Assembly: GCF_030929505.1 (NCBI RefSeq)
Contig: NZ_JAVFVV010000005.1
Location: 186,001-250,000 of the forward strand
Length of the DNA: 64,000 bases
Origin: Mesorhizobium sp. LHD-90
GTDB lineage: Bacteria > Pseudomonadota > Alphaproteobacteria > Rhizobiales > Rhizobiaceae
Direction: 5' to 3'
Shown here: piece after piece, positions 57,206 through 64,000 of the stretch
Layout: every line of letters starts with the position of its first letter
Position numbering within the stretch: the first letter of the stretch is position 1
Notes under the pieces: model-generated
Database searches by the model: none
Seen by the model: the letters and a program-made list of their open reading frames with translations, nothing else
Told to the model about the DNA's origin: nothing
Program-made: the position numbers and the translations under genes

Positions 57206-57931
57206 ATGCGCGAGATCATCTTCGATACGGAAACCACCGGGCTCGACCCGCGCGAGGACCGCGTGATCGAAATCGGCGGGATTGAGCTCGACAACCGGTT
57301 TCCAACCGGGCGCACCTTTCATGAATACATCAACGCGCAAGGCCGGCCGGTGCATCCGGACGCACTGGCGGTGCACGGCATCAGCGATGCAGATCTTGCC
57401 GGCAAGCCGACCTTTCCCGAGATCGCCGAAAAGTTCCAAGCCTTCGTCGACGGGGCGCGGCTGGTCGCCCACAATGCCGGCTTCGACATGGGTTTCATCA
57501 ACGCCGAGTTCGCGCGGCTCGGCATGCCGCCGATCGGTCCGGAACGGGTTACCGACACGCTGGCGTTGGCGCGTCGAAAACACCCGATGGGGCCGAACTC
57601 GCTGGACGCGCTCTGCCGACGATACGGCATCGACAACAGCCGCCGCACCAAGCACGGCGCGTTGCTCGACTCCGAACTGCTGGCGGAAGTCTACATCGAA
57701 CTGATCGGCGGCAAGCAGGCTGCGCTGGTGCTGGAGACGGTGGAGGTTTCCAGCATCGAGATCGCCATCGACGCGGTGGAGACGATCGTCCGCGAAAGAC
57801 CGCGCCCGCTGGCGCCGCGGATCACCGCTGCCGAACGAGAGGCGCATCAGCGCCTCGTCGCGCAGCTCGGCGAAAAATCGCTGTGGCTTGAGCTTGCCGG
57901 CCCCAGGGAGCCGGCGGAAGCGGTTAGCTGA
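57206..57931 (+). CDS. dnaQ: DNA polymerase III subunit epsilon (proofreading exonuclease)
   Basis: A 241-residue DEDDh exonuclease. Exo I is [14 protein letters not shown] at the N-terminus, Exo [22 protein letters not shown], and Exo III in [19 protein letters not shown] with the catalytic His and Asp. The C-terminal ~60 residues carry the alpha-binding tail. It is 88 bp after coaE and converges on secB with an 8-bp overlap of the 3' ends. Confidence 0.95.
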   Translation: MREIIFDTETTGLDPREDRVIEIGGIELDNRFPTGRTFHEYINAQGRPVHPDALAVHGISDADLAGKPTFPEIAEKFQAFVDGARLVAHNAGFDMGFINAEFARLGMPPIGPERVTDTLALARRKHPMGPNSLDALCRRYGIDNSRRTKHGALLDSELLAEVYIELIGGKQAALVLETVEVSSIEIAIDAVETIVRERPRPLAPRITAAEREAHQRLVAQLGEKSLWLELAGPREPAEAVS

Positions 57932-58427
57932 CCTGGACCTTGGAAGCGGCCTGATCCTCGGCCAGCTTCTGCTGGAACATCTGCGCGAAGTCGATCGGAT
58001 CGAGCATCAGCGGCGGGAAGCCGCCATTGCGGGTCGCTTCGGCGATGATCTGGCGCGCGAAGGGGAACAGAAGCCGCGGGCATTCAATGAACAGGACCGG
58101 CAGCATGTGCTCCTGCGGAAAACCGTCGATACGAAAGACGCCGCCATAAACCAGCTCGACGTTGAACAGCACGTCCTTCTCAGCCGAGGCTTTTGCGTTC
58201 AGCGTCAGATTGACGTCGAATTCCTTGTCCGAGAGCGGATTGGCGGCGACGTTGACGTTGATGTTGATGCCTGGAGCCTTGTCGCGGCCGCGCAGCGAAT
58301 TGGGCGCGCCGGGGCTCTCAAAGGACAGATCCTTCACATACTGGGCAAGCACGTTGAGAGAGGGTTTTGCCGCCTGGGCGTTTCCGTTGGTCGCCGTCCC
58401 CGCCGGCGTGTTCTCGTTGATGGCCAT
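57924..58427 (-). CDS. secB: Protein-export chaperone SecB
   Basis: A 167-residue tetrameric export chaperone. [20 protein letters not shown] is the N-terminal hallmark, then [40 protein letters not shown] and [20 protein letters not shown]. It holds preproteins for SecA. Its last bases overlap those of dnaQ on the other strand. Confidence 0.96.
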   Translation of the reverse strand: MAINENTPAGTATNGNAQAAKPSLNVLAQYVKDLSFESPGAPNSLRGRDKAPGININVNVAANPLSDKEFDVNLTLNAKASAEKDVLFNVELVYGGVFRIDGFPQEHMLPVLFIECPRLLFPFARQIIAEATRNGGFPPLMLDPIDFAQMFQQKLAEDQAASKVQVS

Positions 58428-58512
58428 CGGCCGCAGTCCTTTCGTTGCAGCCGCGCTCGCGGCCCGTCCAAAATCGCGGCTTCGCTAGCATGGTGGGCAG
58501 GTCAACACAAGT

Positions 58513-59007
58513 TTACTGGTCGTCGATGCGCCGCCAGGGGGAATCCGGATTGCGGGTCGTCGTATAGTCGTCCTCGCCGAGGTCGATGGTCGGGCCGCGC
58601 TTCGTATGCGGCCCGCCGGCGCCGCCGCGGAACATACCGAAATTGCTGACGACGCGGACGCGGCTGCGCAGGAAGTGCCAGGCGAGATCGCGCACCGGCG
58701 GGATGAACAGCAGGATGCCGACGATGTCGGTGATGAAGCCTGGGATAATCAGGAGGATGCCGGCAAACACGATCATCACGCCGTGTGCCATCTGCCGGCC
58801 CGGGTCGCGTCCCGCCTCGAGGTCGGCGCGCAAGCGGGCGAGCGTGCCAAAACCCTGCCAGCGCAGCAGGATCGATCCCGCTATGCCGCTTGCCAGTACG
58901 AGGGCGATCGTGGCCAGCGCGCCGATTTCGCGTCCGACGACGACAAAACCGGCGATTTCAGCCAGAGGCAGCACAAACAGGAAGAGGAGCGGGATCAGGC
59001 GATACAC
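58513..59007 (-). CDS. fxsA: FxsA-family membrane protein
   Basis: A 164-residue inner-membrane protein with three or four hydrophobic segments. The family block is LIPLLFLFVLPLAEIAGFVV followed by ATIALVLASGIAGSILLRWQ and HGVMIVFAGILLIIPGFITD. E. coli FxsA influences phage T7 exclusion by the F plasmid; its normal role is unclear. It is divergent from the Tim44-like gene, as is usual in this order of bacteria. Confidence 0.9.
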   Translation of the reverse strand: MYRLIPLLFLFVLPLAEIAGFVVVGREIGALATIALVLASGIAGSILLRWQGFGTLARLRADLEAGRDPGRQMAHGVMIVFAGILLIIPGFITDIVGILLFIPPVRDLAWHFLRSRVRVVSNFGMFRGGAGGPHTKRGPTIDLGEDDYTTTRNPDSPWRRIDDQ

Positions 59008-59190
59008 GAGCGGTCCGAAGTTGTCTTTGTCGCGCCGGCCAATTGCTGCTGGCGCATCGCTTCATACATAGGTATGCAAGCGTTTGATTTGAATGATCGC
59101 ACCCTGCGATCTATATCAGTCGCTTGCAACCCTCGTCGTCGCGTCCTTGATGGGCCGGCGGCCGCGTCCAAGGATGGTTTGGCGGAAGAG

Positions 59191-59892
59191 ATGGAATTCT
59201 TCGACTTCGGGACTATCTTTTTCCTGGTCGCGGCGGTCGTGATCTTCTTCCAGCTGCGCAATGTGCTCGGCCGGCGGACGGGCAACGAGCGGCCCCCCTT
59301 CGATCCCTACACTGCCGGGCGCAGCCGCGATGCCGATCCGGCCAAGACCGACAACGTCGTTTCGTTGCCGCGCAAGCGGGCGCCGGGCGAGCCGGATGAG
59401 ACCTATGTGGCGATCGACGCCTTCGCTCCGCCGCCGAGCGAGCTCAACAAGGGTATGCGCGCCATCCGCGACGCCGATCCGTCGTTCGAGCCCAAGGCCT
59501 TTGTCGAAGGCGCCAAGATGGCCTACGAGATGATCGTGATGGCTTACGCCGACGGCGACCGCAAGACGCTGAAGAACCTGCTGTCGCGCGAGGTTTTCGA
59601 CGGTTTCGTCGCGGCGATCGCCGATCGCGAGAGCCGCGCGGAAAAGATCCAGTCCTCCTTCGTCGGCATCGACAAGGCCGATATCGTTTCGGCCGAGATG
59701 AAGGGCGGCGAGGCCCACATCACGCTGCGTATCGTCAGCGAGCTTATCTCCGCTACGCGCAACAAGGCCGGCGAGGTGATCGACGGCGATCCCGAGACCG
59801 TCGCCGAGGTCAAGGACGTCTGGACCTTCGCCCGCGACACTCGTTCCAAGGACCCCAACTGGAAGCTGGTCGCCACCGAAGAGGAAGAATGA
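59191..59892 (+). CDS. Tim44/TimA-family membrane-anchored protein
   Basis: A 233-residue protein. Residues about 7-22 form an N-terminal membrane anchor (GTIFFLVAAVVIFFQL), followed by a basic linker and a C-terminal Tim44-like domain (EGAKMAYEMIVMAYADGDRK then TLKNLLSREVFDGFVAAIAD). This is the bacterial relative of mitochondrial Tim44 found in alphaproteobacteria, where it sits in the inner membrane. The start at 59191 gives the membrane anchor at once. It lies directly before mltA. Confidence 0.9.
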   Translation: MEFFDFGTIFFLVAAVVIFFQLRNVLGRRTGNERPPFDPYTAGRSRDADPAKTDNVVSLPRKRAPGEPDETYVAIDAFAPPPSELNKGMRAIRDADPSFEPKAFVEGAKMAYEMIVMAYADGDRKTLKNLLSREVFDGFVAAIADRESRAEKIQSSFVGIDKADIVSAEMKGGEAHITLRIVSELISATRNKAGEVIDGDPETVAEVKDVWTFARDTRSKDPNWKLVATEEEE

Positions 59893-59913
59893 TTTCTCGC
59901 CGGGCACGCCGCC

Positions 59914-61023
59914 ATGCCGCCGCTTTCCAACCTTTTCCGGCGTGTCGGCTATGACGATCTTCCCGGCTGGACCGAGGACGACCAGCGTCCGGCATTCGAG
60001 GCTTTTCGCCGCTCTGCGTTTCAGGCTCTGACCAAACCCTACCGCACCGGCGGTCTCGGCGTCGATTTCGGCGCGTTTGCACCCGCCTATGAGGAGGCGC
60101 GGGCGACCGGCGCGCTGGGCCGCGTCGAGGCGCGCTCCTTCTTCGAGAGGCATTTTGTCCCTGCCCTGGTAGAGCCGGACGGAGCGGAAAAAGGCCTGGT
60201 CACCGGTTTCTATGAGCCGGAAGTCGAGGCGTCTCCCGTGCGGACGCCGGATTTTGCCGTTCCACTGCTTTTGCGGCCGGCTGACCTGGTCGACGTTGAT
60301 TATTTGAACCGGCCAGCCGGCTTCGACCCCTATCTCGCCTTCGGCCGCGAGACGGAGGGCGGCATCGTCGAATATTTCGACCGCGGCGAGATCGAGCGGG
60401 GCGCACTGCAGGGCAGGGGGCTGGAACTCGCCTGGCTGGAAAACAAGGTGGACGCTTTCTTCATCCATGTGCAAGGCGCGGCCCGCCTCAGGATGCCAGA
60501 CGGAAACACCAGACGCGTCACCTATGCGGCCAAAAGCGGACAGCGTTTTTCCGGACCGGGCCGCATCCTGGCCGATCTAGGGGAAATCCCGCTGGCCCAA
60601 GTGACCATGCAGTCGATCCGCGCATGGTTCGCCGCTCATCCCGAGCGGGTCGACGAAATCCTTTGGCAGAACCGCTCCTACATCTTCTTCCGCGAGGCCG
60701 AGGTCGACGATCCGGCGCTCGGGCCCGTGGCGGCGGCGAAGGTGCCGTTGACGCCGGGCCGCTCGGTGGCGGTCGACCGGCTGCTGCACACTTTTGGCAC
60801 GCCTTTCTACATAGACGCGCCGCAGTTGACGGCCTTCGACCAAAGACCGTTCCGGCGCCTGATGATCGCGCAGGATACGGGATCGGCGATCGTCGGGCCG
60901 GCGCGCGGCGACCTGTTTGCCGGTTCGGGCAACGCGGCGGGCGAGATCGCCGGCGTGGTCCGCAACGACGCGGATTTTTTCGCGCTGCTCCCGCGTGGCC
61001 TCTTCGAGGGCCGCCAGCCGTGA
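59914..61023 (+). CDS. mltA: Membrane-bound lytic murein transglycosylase A family protein
   Basis: A 369-residue MltA protein. GLVTGFYEPEVEASPVRTPD starts the MltA domain, with LAWLENKVDAFFIHVQGAAR, LPDGNTRRVTYAAKSGQRFS-type text (MPDGNTRRVTYAAKSG), and the C-terminal 3D domain LMIAQDTGSAIVGPARGDLF with the catalytic Asp-containing FAGSGNAAGEIAG stretch. It cuts peptidoglycan glycan strands to anhydro products. No signal peptide or lipobox is visible at the annotated start, unlike E. coli MltA. It is coupled to the Smr gene by a GTGA overlap. Confidence 0.9.
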   Translation: MPPLSNLFRRVGYDDLPGWTEDDQRPAFEAFRRSAFQALTKPYRTGGLGVDFGAFAPAYEEARATGALGRVEARSFFERHFVPALVEPDGAEKGLVTGFYEPEVEASPVRTPDFAVPLLLRPADLVDVDYLNRPAGFDPYLAFGRETEGGIVEYFDRGEIERGALQGRGLELAWLENKVDAFFIHVQGAARLRMPDGNTRRVTYAAKSGQRFSGPGRILADLGEIPLAQVTMQSIRAWFAAHPERVDEILWQNRSYIFFREAEVDDPALGPVAAAKVPLTPGRSVAVDRLLHTFGTPFYIDAPQLTAFDQRPFRRLMIAQDTGSAIVGPARGDLFAGSGNAAGEIAGVVRNDADFFALLPRGLFEGRQP

Positions 61024-61568
61024 GCCGTCGCGCCGAGAAGGCCTTGACCGAGGAGGACCGCGTCCTCTGGAACCTGGTGGCGCGCAGCGCGACGCCGCTG
61101 AGGGGCCGCAAGCCGGTGACCGCGCCGGAGCTTGCACCGATTTCCATGGCGGAAGCGCTGGCCCAGGTGACGCCGACCGAGCCGCCGAGGCCAATCGCGG
61201 CCACCGCCGCGCCGCGCCGCAACCCGCTGGCGCAAAATCCGCTCGACCGCCAGACCCACGACAAGCTGGCCGCCGGGCGGCTGCAAATCGAGGGCCGCGT
61301 CGACCTGCACGGAATGACGCAGGAGGAAGCCTACGGCCTGCTTCTTTCCTTCCTTGGTCGGGCTTATTCGAACGGCATCCGCTACGTGCTGGTGATCACC
61401 GGAAAGGGTTCAGCGTCGGGAGGCGACGGCGTGCTTCGGCGGGCGGTGCCGGGCTGGCTGGCCACCGCCCCGTTCCGGCTCATGGTGAGCAGTCACGATC
61501 CGGCCGCGAGGCATCACGGCGGCGGCGGCGCGCTCTACGTGCGGCTGCGCCGGAAGGTTCGGCGATGA
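61020..61568 (+). CDS. Smr-domain endonuclease-like protein
   Basis: A 182-residue protein ending in an Smr domain: GRVDLHGMTQEEAYGLLLSF, YVLVITGKGSASGGDGVLRR and HHGGGGALYVRLRR. The DLHG and TGKG motifs are intact. Stand-alone Smr proteins nick DNA or cleave RNA. The N-terminal ~100 residues are a low-complexity linker. The start is a GTG overlapping the mltA stop, and its own stop overlaps the next start (ATGA). Confidence 0.9.
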   Translation: MSRRAEKALTEEDRVLWNLVARSATPLRGRKPVTAPELAPISMAEALAQVTPTEPPRPIAATAAPRRNPLAQNPLDRQTHDKLAAGRLQIEGRVDLHGMTQEEAYGLLLSFLGRAYSNGIRYVLVITGKGSASGGDGVLRRAVPGWLATAPFRLMVSSHDPAARHHGGGGALYVRLRRKVRR

Positions 61569-61933
61569 CGCCGTTCGGGGCGAAGATGCGGGCGCTGCGG
61601 ACCGAACGCGGCGTCAGCCAGAAGGACATGGCCGCCGCGCTCGGCGTCAGCGCGGCCTATCTGTCGGCGCTGGAGCATGGCCGCCGCGGCGCGCCGGGCT
61701 GGCCGATGGTGCAGAAGATCATCGGCTATTTCAACGTCATCTGGGACGACGCCGAGGAGCTGGAAAAGCTCGCCTGGAATTCTCATCCACGTATCGTCGT
61801 CGACACGGCCGGGCTGTCGCCGCAGGCGACTGCCTTTGCAAACAAGCTCGCCGGAACCATCCGCCGGCTCGACGGAGCCGACCTCGCTTCGCTTGATGCG
61901 ACGCTCGAGGAAGCGCTCAGGCGCAAGGGTTAG
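61565..61933 (+). CDS. XRE-family helix-turn-helix regulator
   Basis: A 122-residue DNA-binding protein. Residues about 5-60 form a Cro/CI-type helix-turn-helix (KMRALRTERGVSQKDMAAAL then GVSAAYLSALEHGRRG), and the C-terminal half is helical. It is the last gene of the mltA-smr-xre run, joined by a 4-bp overlap. Its targets are unknown; it ends convergently, sharing 4 bp with the DUF1402 gene. Confidence 0.9.
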   Translation: MTPFGAKMRALRTERGVSQKDMAAALGVSAAYLSALEHGRRGAPGWPMVQKIIGYFNVIWDDAEELEKLAWNSHPRIVVDTAGLSPQATAFANKLAGTIRRLDGADLASLDATLEEALRRKG

Positions 61934-62907
61934 AACAGCGCCCGCAGCTCCGGAAGCTTATCGTTGACCAGCCAGCCGTAATAGTTGACCTCGGGCATGC
62001 GCGGTTCCTCGCCTTTGGCAGCGCGGGCCTCGTTCTCGGCCCGCAGCGCATAGGCGCGGCCCTCGGGATCACCGACATTATAAAGCGTGGCGGTGATGCC
62101 GGGGTTCTGGGAAATGTCGAAGCCGGCTATCTTGCGATAGCTGTCGATCGACATTTTCAGCGTCGCCGCGACATAGGCGAGCGTCAGGTCCGGGTCCATG
62201 ATCGTCTCGTAAACTTGGTTCGGGTTGGACGCGTCGAGCGGCGGGAAGCCGGAGACGCGGCTGACAAGATCGCTCATCTGTAGCGCCGTCAGCGGGTTCA
62301 ACTGACCGATGCCGAAAGTCTGGCCGGCATAGAAGGGCTGGAAGAACACTGCGCTGAAGCGGTTGTTGGGGAAGGACTGGCCGTTGACGGCCTGGCCGCG
62401 AAACTCGCTGTTCCAGACACGCTCGCGGCAAGTCCACAGCGCGTAGCTGCCGGTCTTGTCGGCGCAGACCTGGAACTGCGGCCGCTGGATGAAGTCGGTG
62501 ACCTCCTCGCCGTCATAGGCGAAATGCAGCTTGCTGGAGAGATAGGAGACCGCCTTGACGTAGTAGGTCTGGAGCCGGTCGTAGGCGTCGACATTATAGG
62601 TGTGCTCGCCGACGATGGCGCCGACGATGTGCATCGGGTCGATGCCGTAGGCGGCCGCCTGCTGCTTGATCTTGGTCCGCAGCTTGGCGTCGTTCTTCAG
62701 CAGGCCATAGACCTTGCGGTATTTGCGCTCGAAGGTGGTGCCGCTGGATTTGGTGCGCTTGGTCGAGGCGCCTGGGATCGGCGGCTGCTCGGCCATGCTG
62801 TTGCCGGGTGGCACGACGGTCTGGGCGGACGCCGCCGACAGGCCGATGCCGATCGCGACCGCCATGGCCGCCAGATGGTGGATGAACTGTCTGAGGAGGT
62901 TTTGCAC
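61930..62907 (-). CDS. DUF1402 family secreted protein, possibly lysozyme-like
   Basis: A 325-residue protein with an N-terminal signal peptide (HLAAMAVAIGIGLSAASAQT, cleavage near residue 29). The domain has AAYGIDPMHIVGAIVGEHTY, with a conserved Glu, and FFQPFYAGQTFGIGQLNPLT, spacing that resembles lytic transglycosylases (IxAxIxxE and GIGQ-NPLTAL). DUF1402 has no firm function; a wall-degrading role is inferred from these motifs and from mltA nearby. It converges on the XRE gene with a 4-bp overlap. Confidence 0.85.
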   Translation of the reverse strand: MQNLLRQFIHHLAAMAVAIGIGLSAASAQTVVPPGNSMAEQPPIPGASTKRTKSSGTTFERKYRKVYGLLKNDAKLRTKIKQQAAAYGIDPMHIVGAIVGEHTYNVDAYDRLQTYYVKAVSYLSSKLHFAYDGEEVTDFIQRPQFQVCADKTGSYALWTCRERVWNSEFRGQAVNGQSFPNNRFSAVFFQPFYAGQTFGIGQLNPLTALQMSDLVSRVSGFPPLDASNPNQVYETIMDPDLTLAYVAATLKMSIDSYRKIAGFDISQNPGITATLYNVGDPEGRAYALRAENEARAAKGEEPRMPEVNYYGWLVNDKLPELRALF

Positions 62908-63032
62908 GCGCCCGAGCCCTGTCTTTGACGGGACAAGGTAGGGAAAGCGCCCGTATCCGTCGAGCGCTTTCTGCCGATTGCGTTTGCCGGCCTGCCCCGG
63001 CGCCGGATTCGCTGCACCTTGGCGTCAGCTCC

Positions 63033-64000
63033 TCAAAGGATGAACCGCGACAGATCCGTGTTCCTCGAGAGGTCGCCGACGTGCTTCTGCACATAGGCGG
63101 CGTCGATCGTCACTTTTGTGCCGCCCTGGTCGGTGGCGGTGAAGGAGATCTCGTCCAGCACCCGCTCCATCACCGTCTGGAGCCGGCGAGCGCCGATGTT
63201 TTCGACGCTGGCGTTGAGATCGACGGCGATGCCGGCGAGGGAGTCGATGGCATCCTCGGTGAAATCGAGTTCGACGCCCTCGGTTTGCATCAGCGCGATG
63301 TACTGCTTGATCAGGCTAGCTTCCGTCTCGGTGAGGATGCGGCGGAAATCCTCCTTCTCCAGCGCACGCAGTTCGACGCGGATCGGCAGGCGGCCCTGCA
63401 ATTCCGGCAGCAGGTCGGACGGCTTCGACACGTGGAAGGCGCCCGAAGCGATGAAGAGAATATGGTCGGTCTTGATCGGCCCGTATTTCGTCGCCACGGT
63501 CGTGCCTTCGACGAGCGGCAGCAGGTCGCGCTGCACGCCTTCGCGAGAAGGTCCGCCCGAGATGCCGTCCTGGCGCGCGGCCACCTTGTCGATCTCGTCG
63601 ATGAAGACGATGCCGTCATTCTCCGCCGATTCCAGCGCGCGCCGCACCACCTCGTCCTGGTCGAGCAGCTTGTCGGACTCGTCGTTGATCAAGAGGTCGT
63701 AGGACTCCTTGACCGTGGTCTTGCGCGTCTTGGTGCGCTTGCCGCCCATGGCCTTGGACAGCATGTCGTTGATGTTCATCACGCCGATGTTTGCGCCCGG
63801 CATGCCGGGGATCTCGAAGCTCGGCATGCCGCCGCTGCCGGTGTCGGCCACTTCGATCTCGATCTCCTTGTCGTCCATCTCGCCGTCGCGCAGCTTCTTG
63901 CGGAAACTATCGCGGGTGGCAGGGGAGGCCGTCTTGCCGACCAGCGCCTCCAGCACACGTTCCTCGGCGTTGATGTGGGCGCGGGCCTTCACGTCCTCAC
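63033..64000 (-). CDS. hslU: ATP-dependent protease ATPase subunit HslU (5' end outside window)
   Basis: The C-terminal ~322 residues of HslU. The I-domain is visible ([20 protein letters not shown]), then Walker [41 protein letters not shown], sensor-1 [20 protein letters not shown], sensor-2 [18 protein letters not shown], and the C-terminal DLSRFIL that plugs into HslV. The Walker A part lies beyond the right edge. HslU unfolds substrates for the HslV peptidase. Confidence 0.95.
   Translation of the reverse strand, partial: EDVKARAHINAEERVLEALVGKTASPATRDSFRKKLRDGEMDDKEIEIEVADTGSGGMPSFEIPGMPGANIGVMNINDMLSKAMGGKRTKTRKTTVKESYDLLINDESDKLLDQDEVVRRALESAENDGIVFIDEIDKVAARQDGISGGPSREGVQRDLLPLVEGTTVATKYGPIKTDHILFIASGAFHVSKPSDLLPELQGRLPIRVELRALEKEDFRRILTETEASLIKQYIALMQTEGVELDFTEDAIDSLAGIAVDLNASVENIGARRLQTVMERVLDEISFTATDQGGTKVTIDAAYVQKHVGDLSRNTDLSRFIL

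Overview
The window reads as chromosomal DNA of an alphaproteobacterium of the order Hyphomicrobiales (Rhizobiales), closest in style to Mesorhizobium and related Phyllobacteriaceae. This rests on the high GC content, the gene order parB-parA-rsmG-mnmG-mnmE-rho-hemJ / ppsR-maf-aroE-coaE-dnaQ-secB, a GTTC-N7-GTTC LexA box in front of imuA, a cluster of GANTC sites, and protein signatures typical of the group. The right third is the replication-origin region. A roughly 460-bp gap (53782-54245) carries an AT-rich tract with five GANTC sites in 40 bp and several DnaA-box-like 9-mers, and the genes on both sides point away from it. Two ParB-binding (parS) sites lie 4-6 kb to its left.

Layout. Positions 1-19 kb are accessory catabolism: a partial flavin reductase, a split transketolase pair, an NtaA/SnaA/DszA-type flavin monooxygenase, a class III CoA-transferase, a peptide-type ABC importer lacking its binding protein, an IclR regulator, a lipoyl-domain/hydrolase fusion, an acyl-CoA dehydrogenase, a TetR regulator, a class III aminotransferase, an EamA exporter, a DUF1537 kinase and an aldehyde dehydrogenase. 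Positions 19.5-22.5 kb hold tRNA-Gly(GCC) and small housekeeping genes (prolyl-tRNA editing, thioredoxin-TPR chaperedoxin, Lon-substrate-domain protein, Trm112-like). Positions 22.5-28.3 kb are the SOS mutasome imuA-imuB-dnaE2 under a clear LexA box.

Positions 28.9-37.2 kb form one leftward eight-gene operon: SDR, polyamine-type ABC importer (ATPase, binding protein, two permeases), HisD-family dehydrogenase, zinc alcohol dehydrogenase and a HutC-type GntR regulator. The SDR + MDR + HisD-paralogue trio matches the HpsO/HpsP/HpsN set of 2,3-dihydroxypropane-1-sulfonate catabolism, so a sulfonate or polyol pathway is proposed. HutC-like operators precede the SDR and the ATPase. A cysQ-like phosphatase lies divergently next to it.

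Positions 38.4-44.6 kb hold a second, complete peptide ABC importer translationally coupled to an L-2-aminothiazoline-4-carboxylate-hydrolase-like protein, followed by a GNAT acetyltransferase. In both ABC operons a large palindromic intergenic repeat lies directly 3' of the binding-protein gene and before the permeases.

From 44.8 kb onward the genes are core: holA, parBA, rsmG, mnmG, mnmE, rho, hemJ, origin, ppsR, maf, aroE, coaE, dnaQ, secB, fxsA, a Tim44-like gene, mltA, an Smr gene, an XRE regulator, a DUF1402 gene, and hslU running off the right edge.
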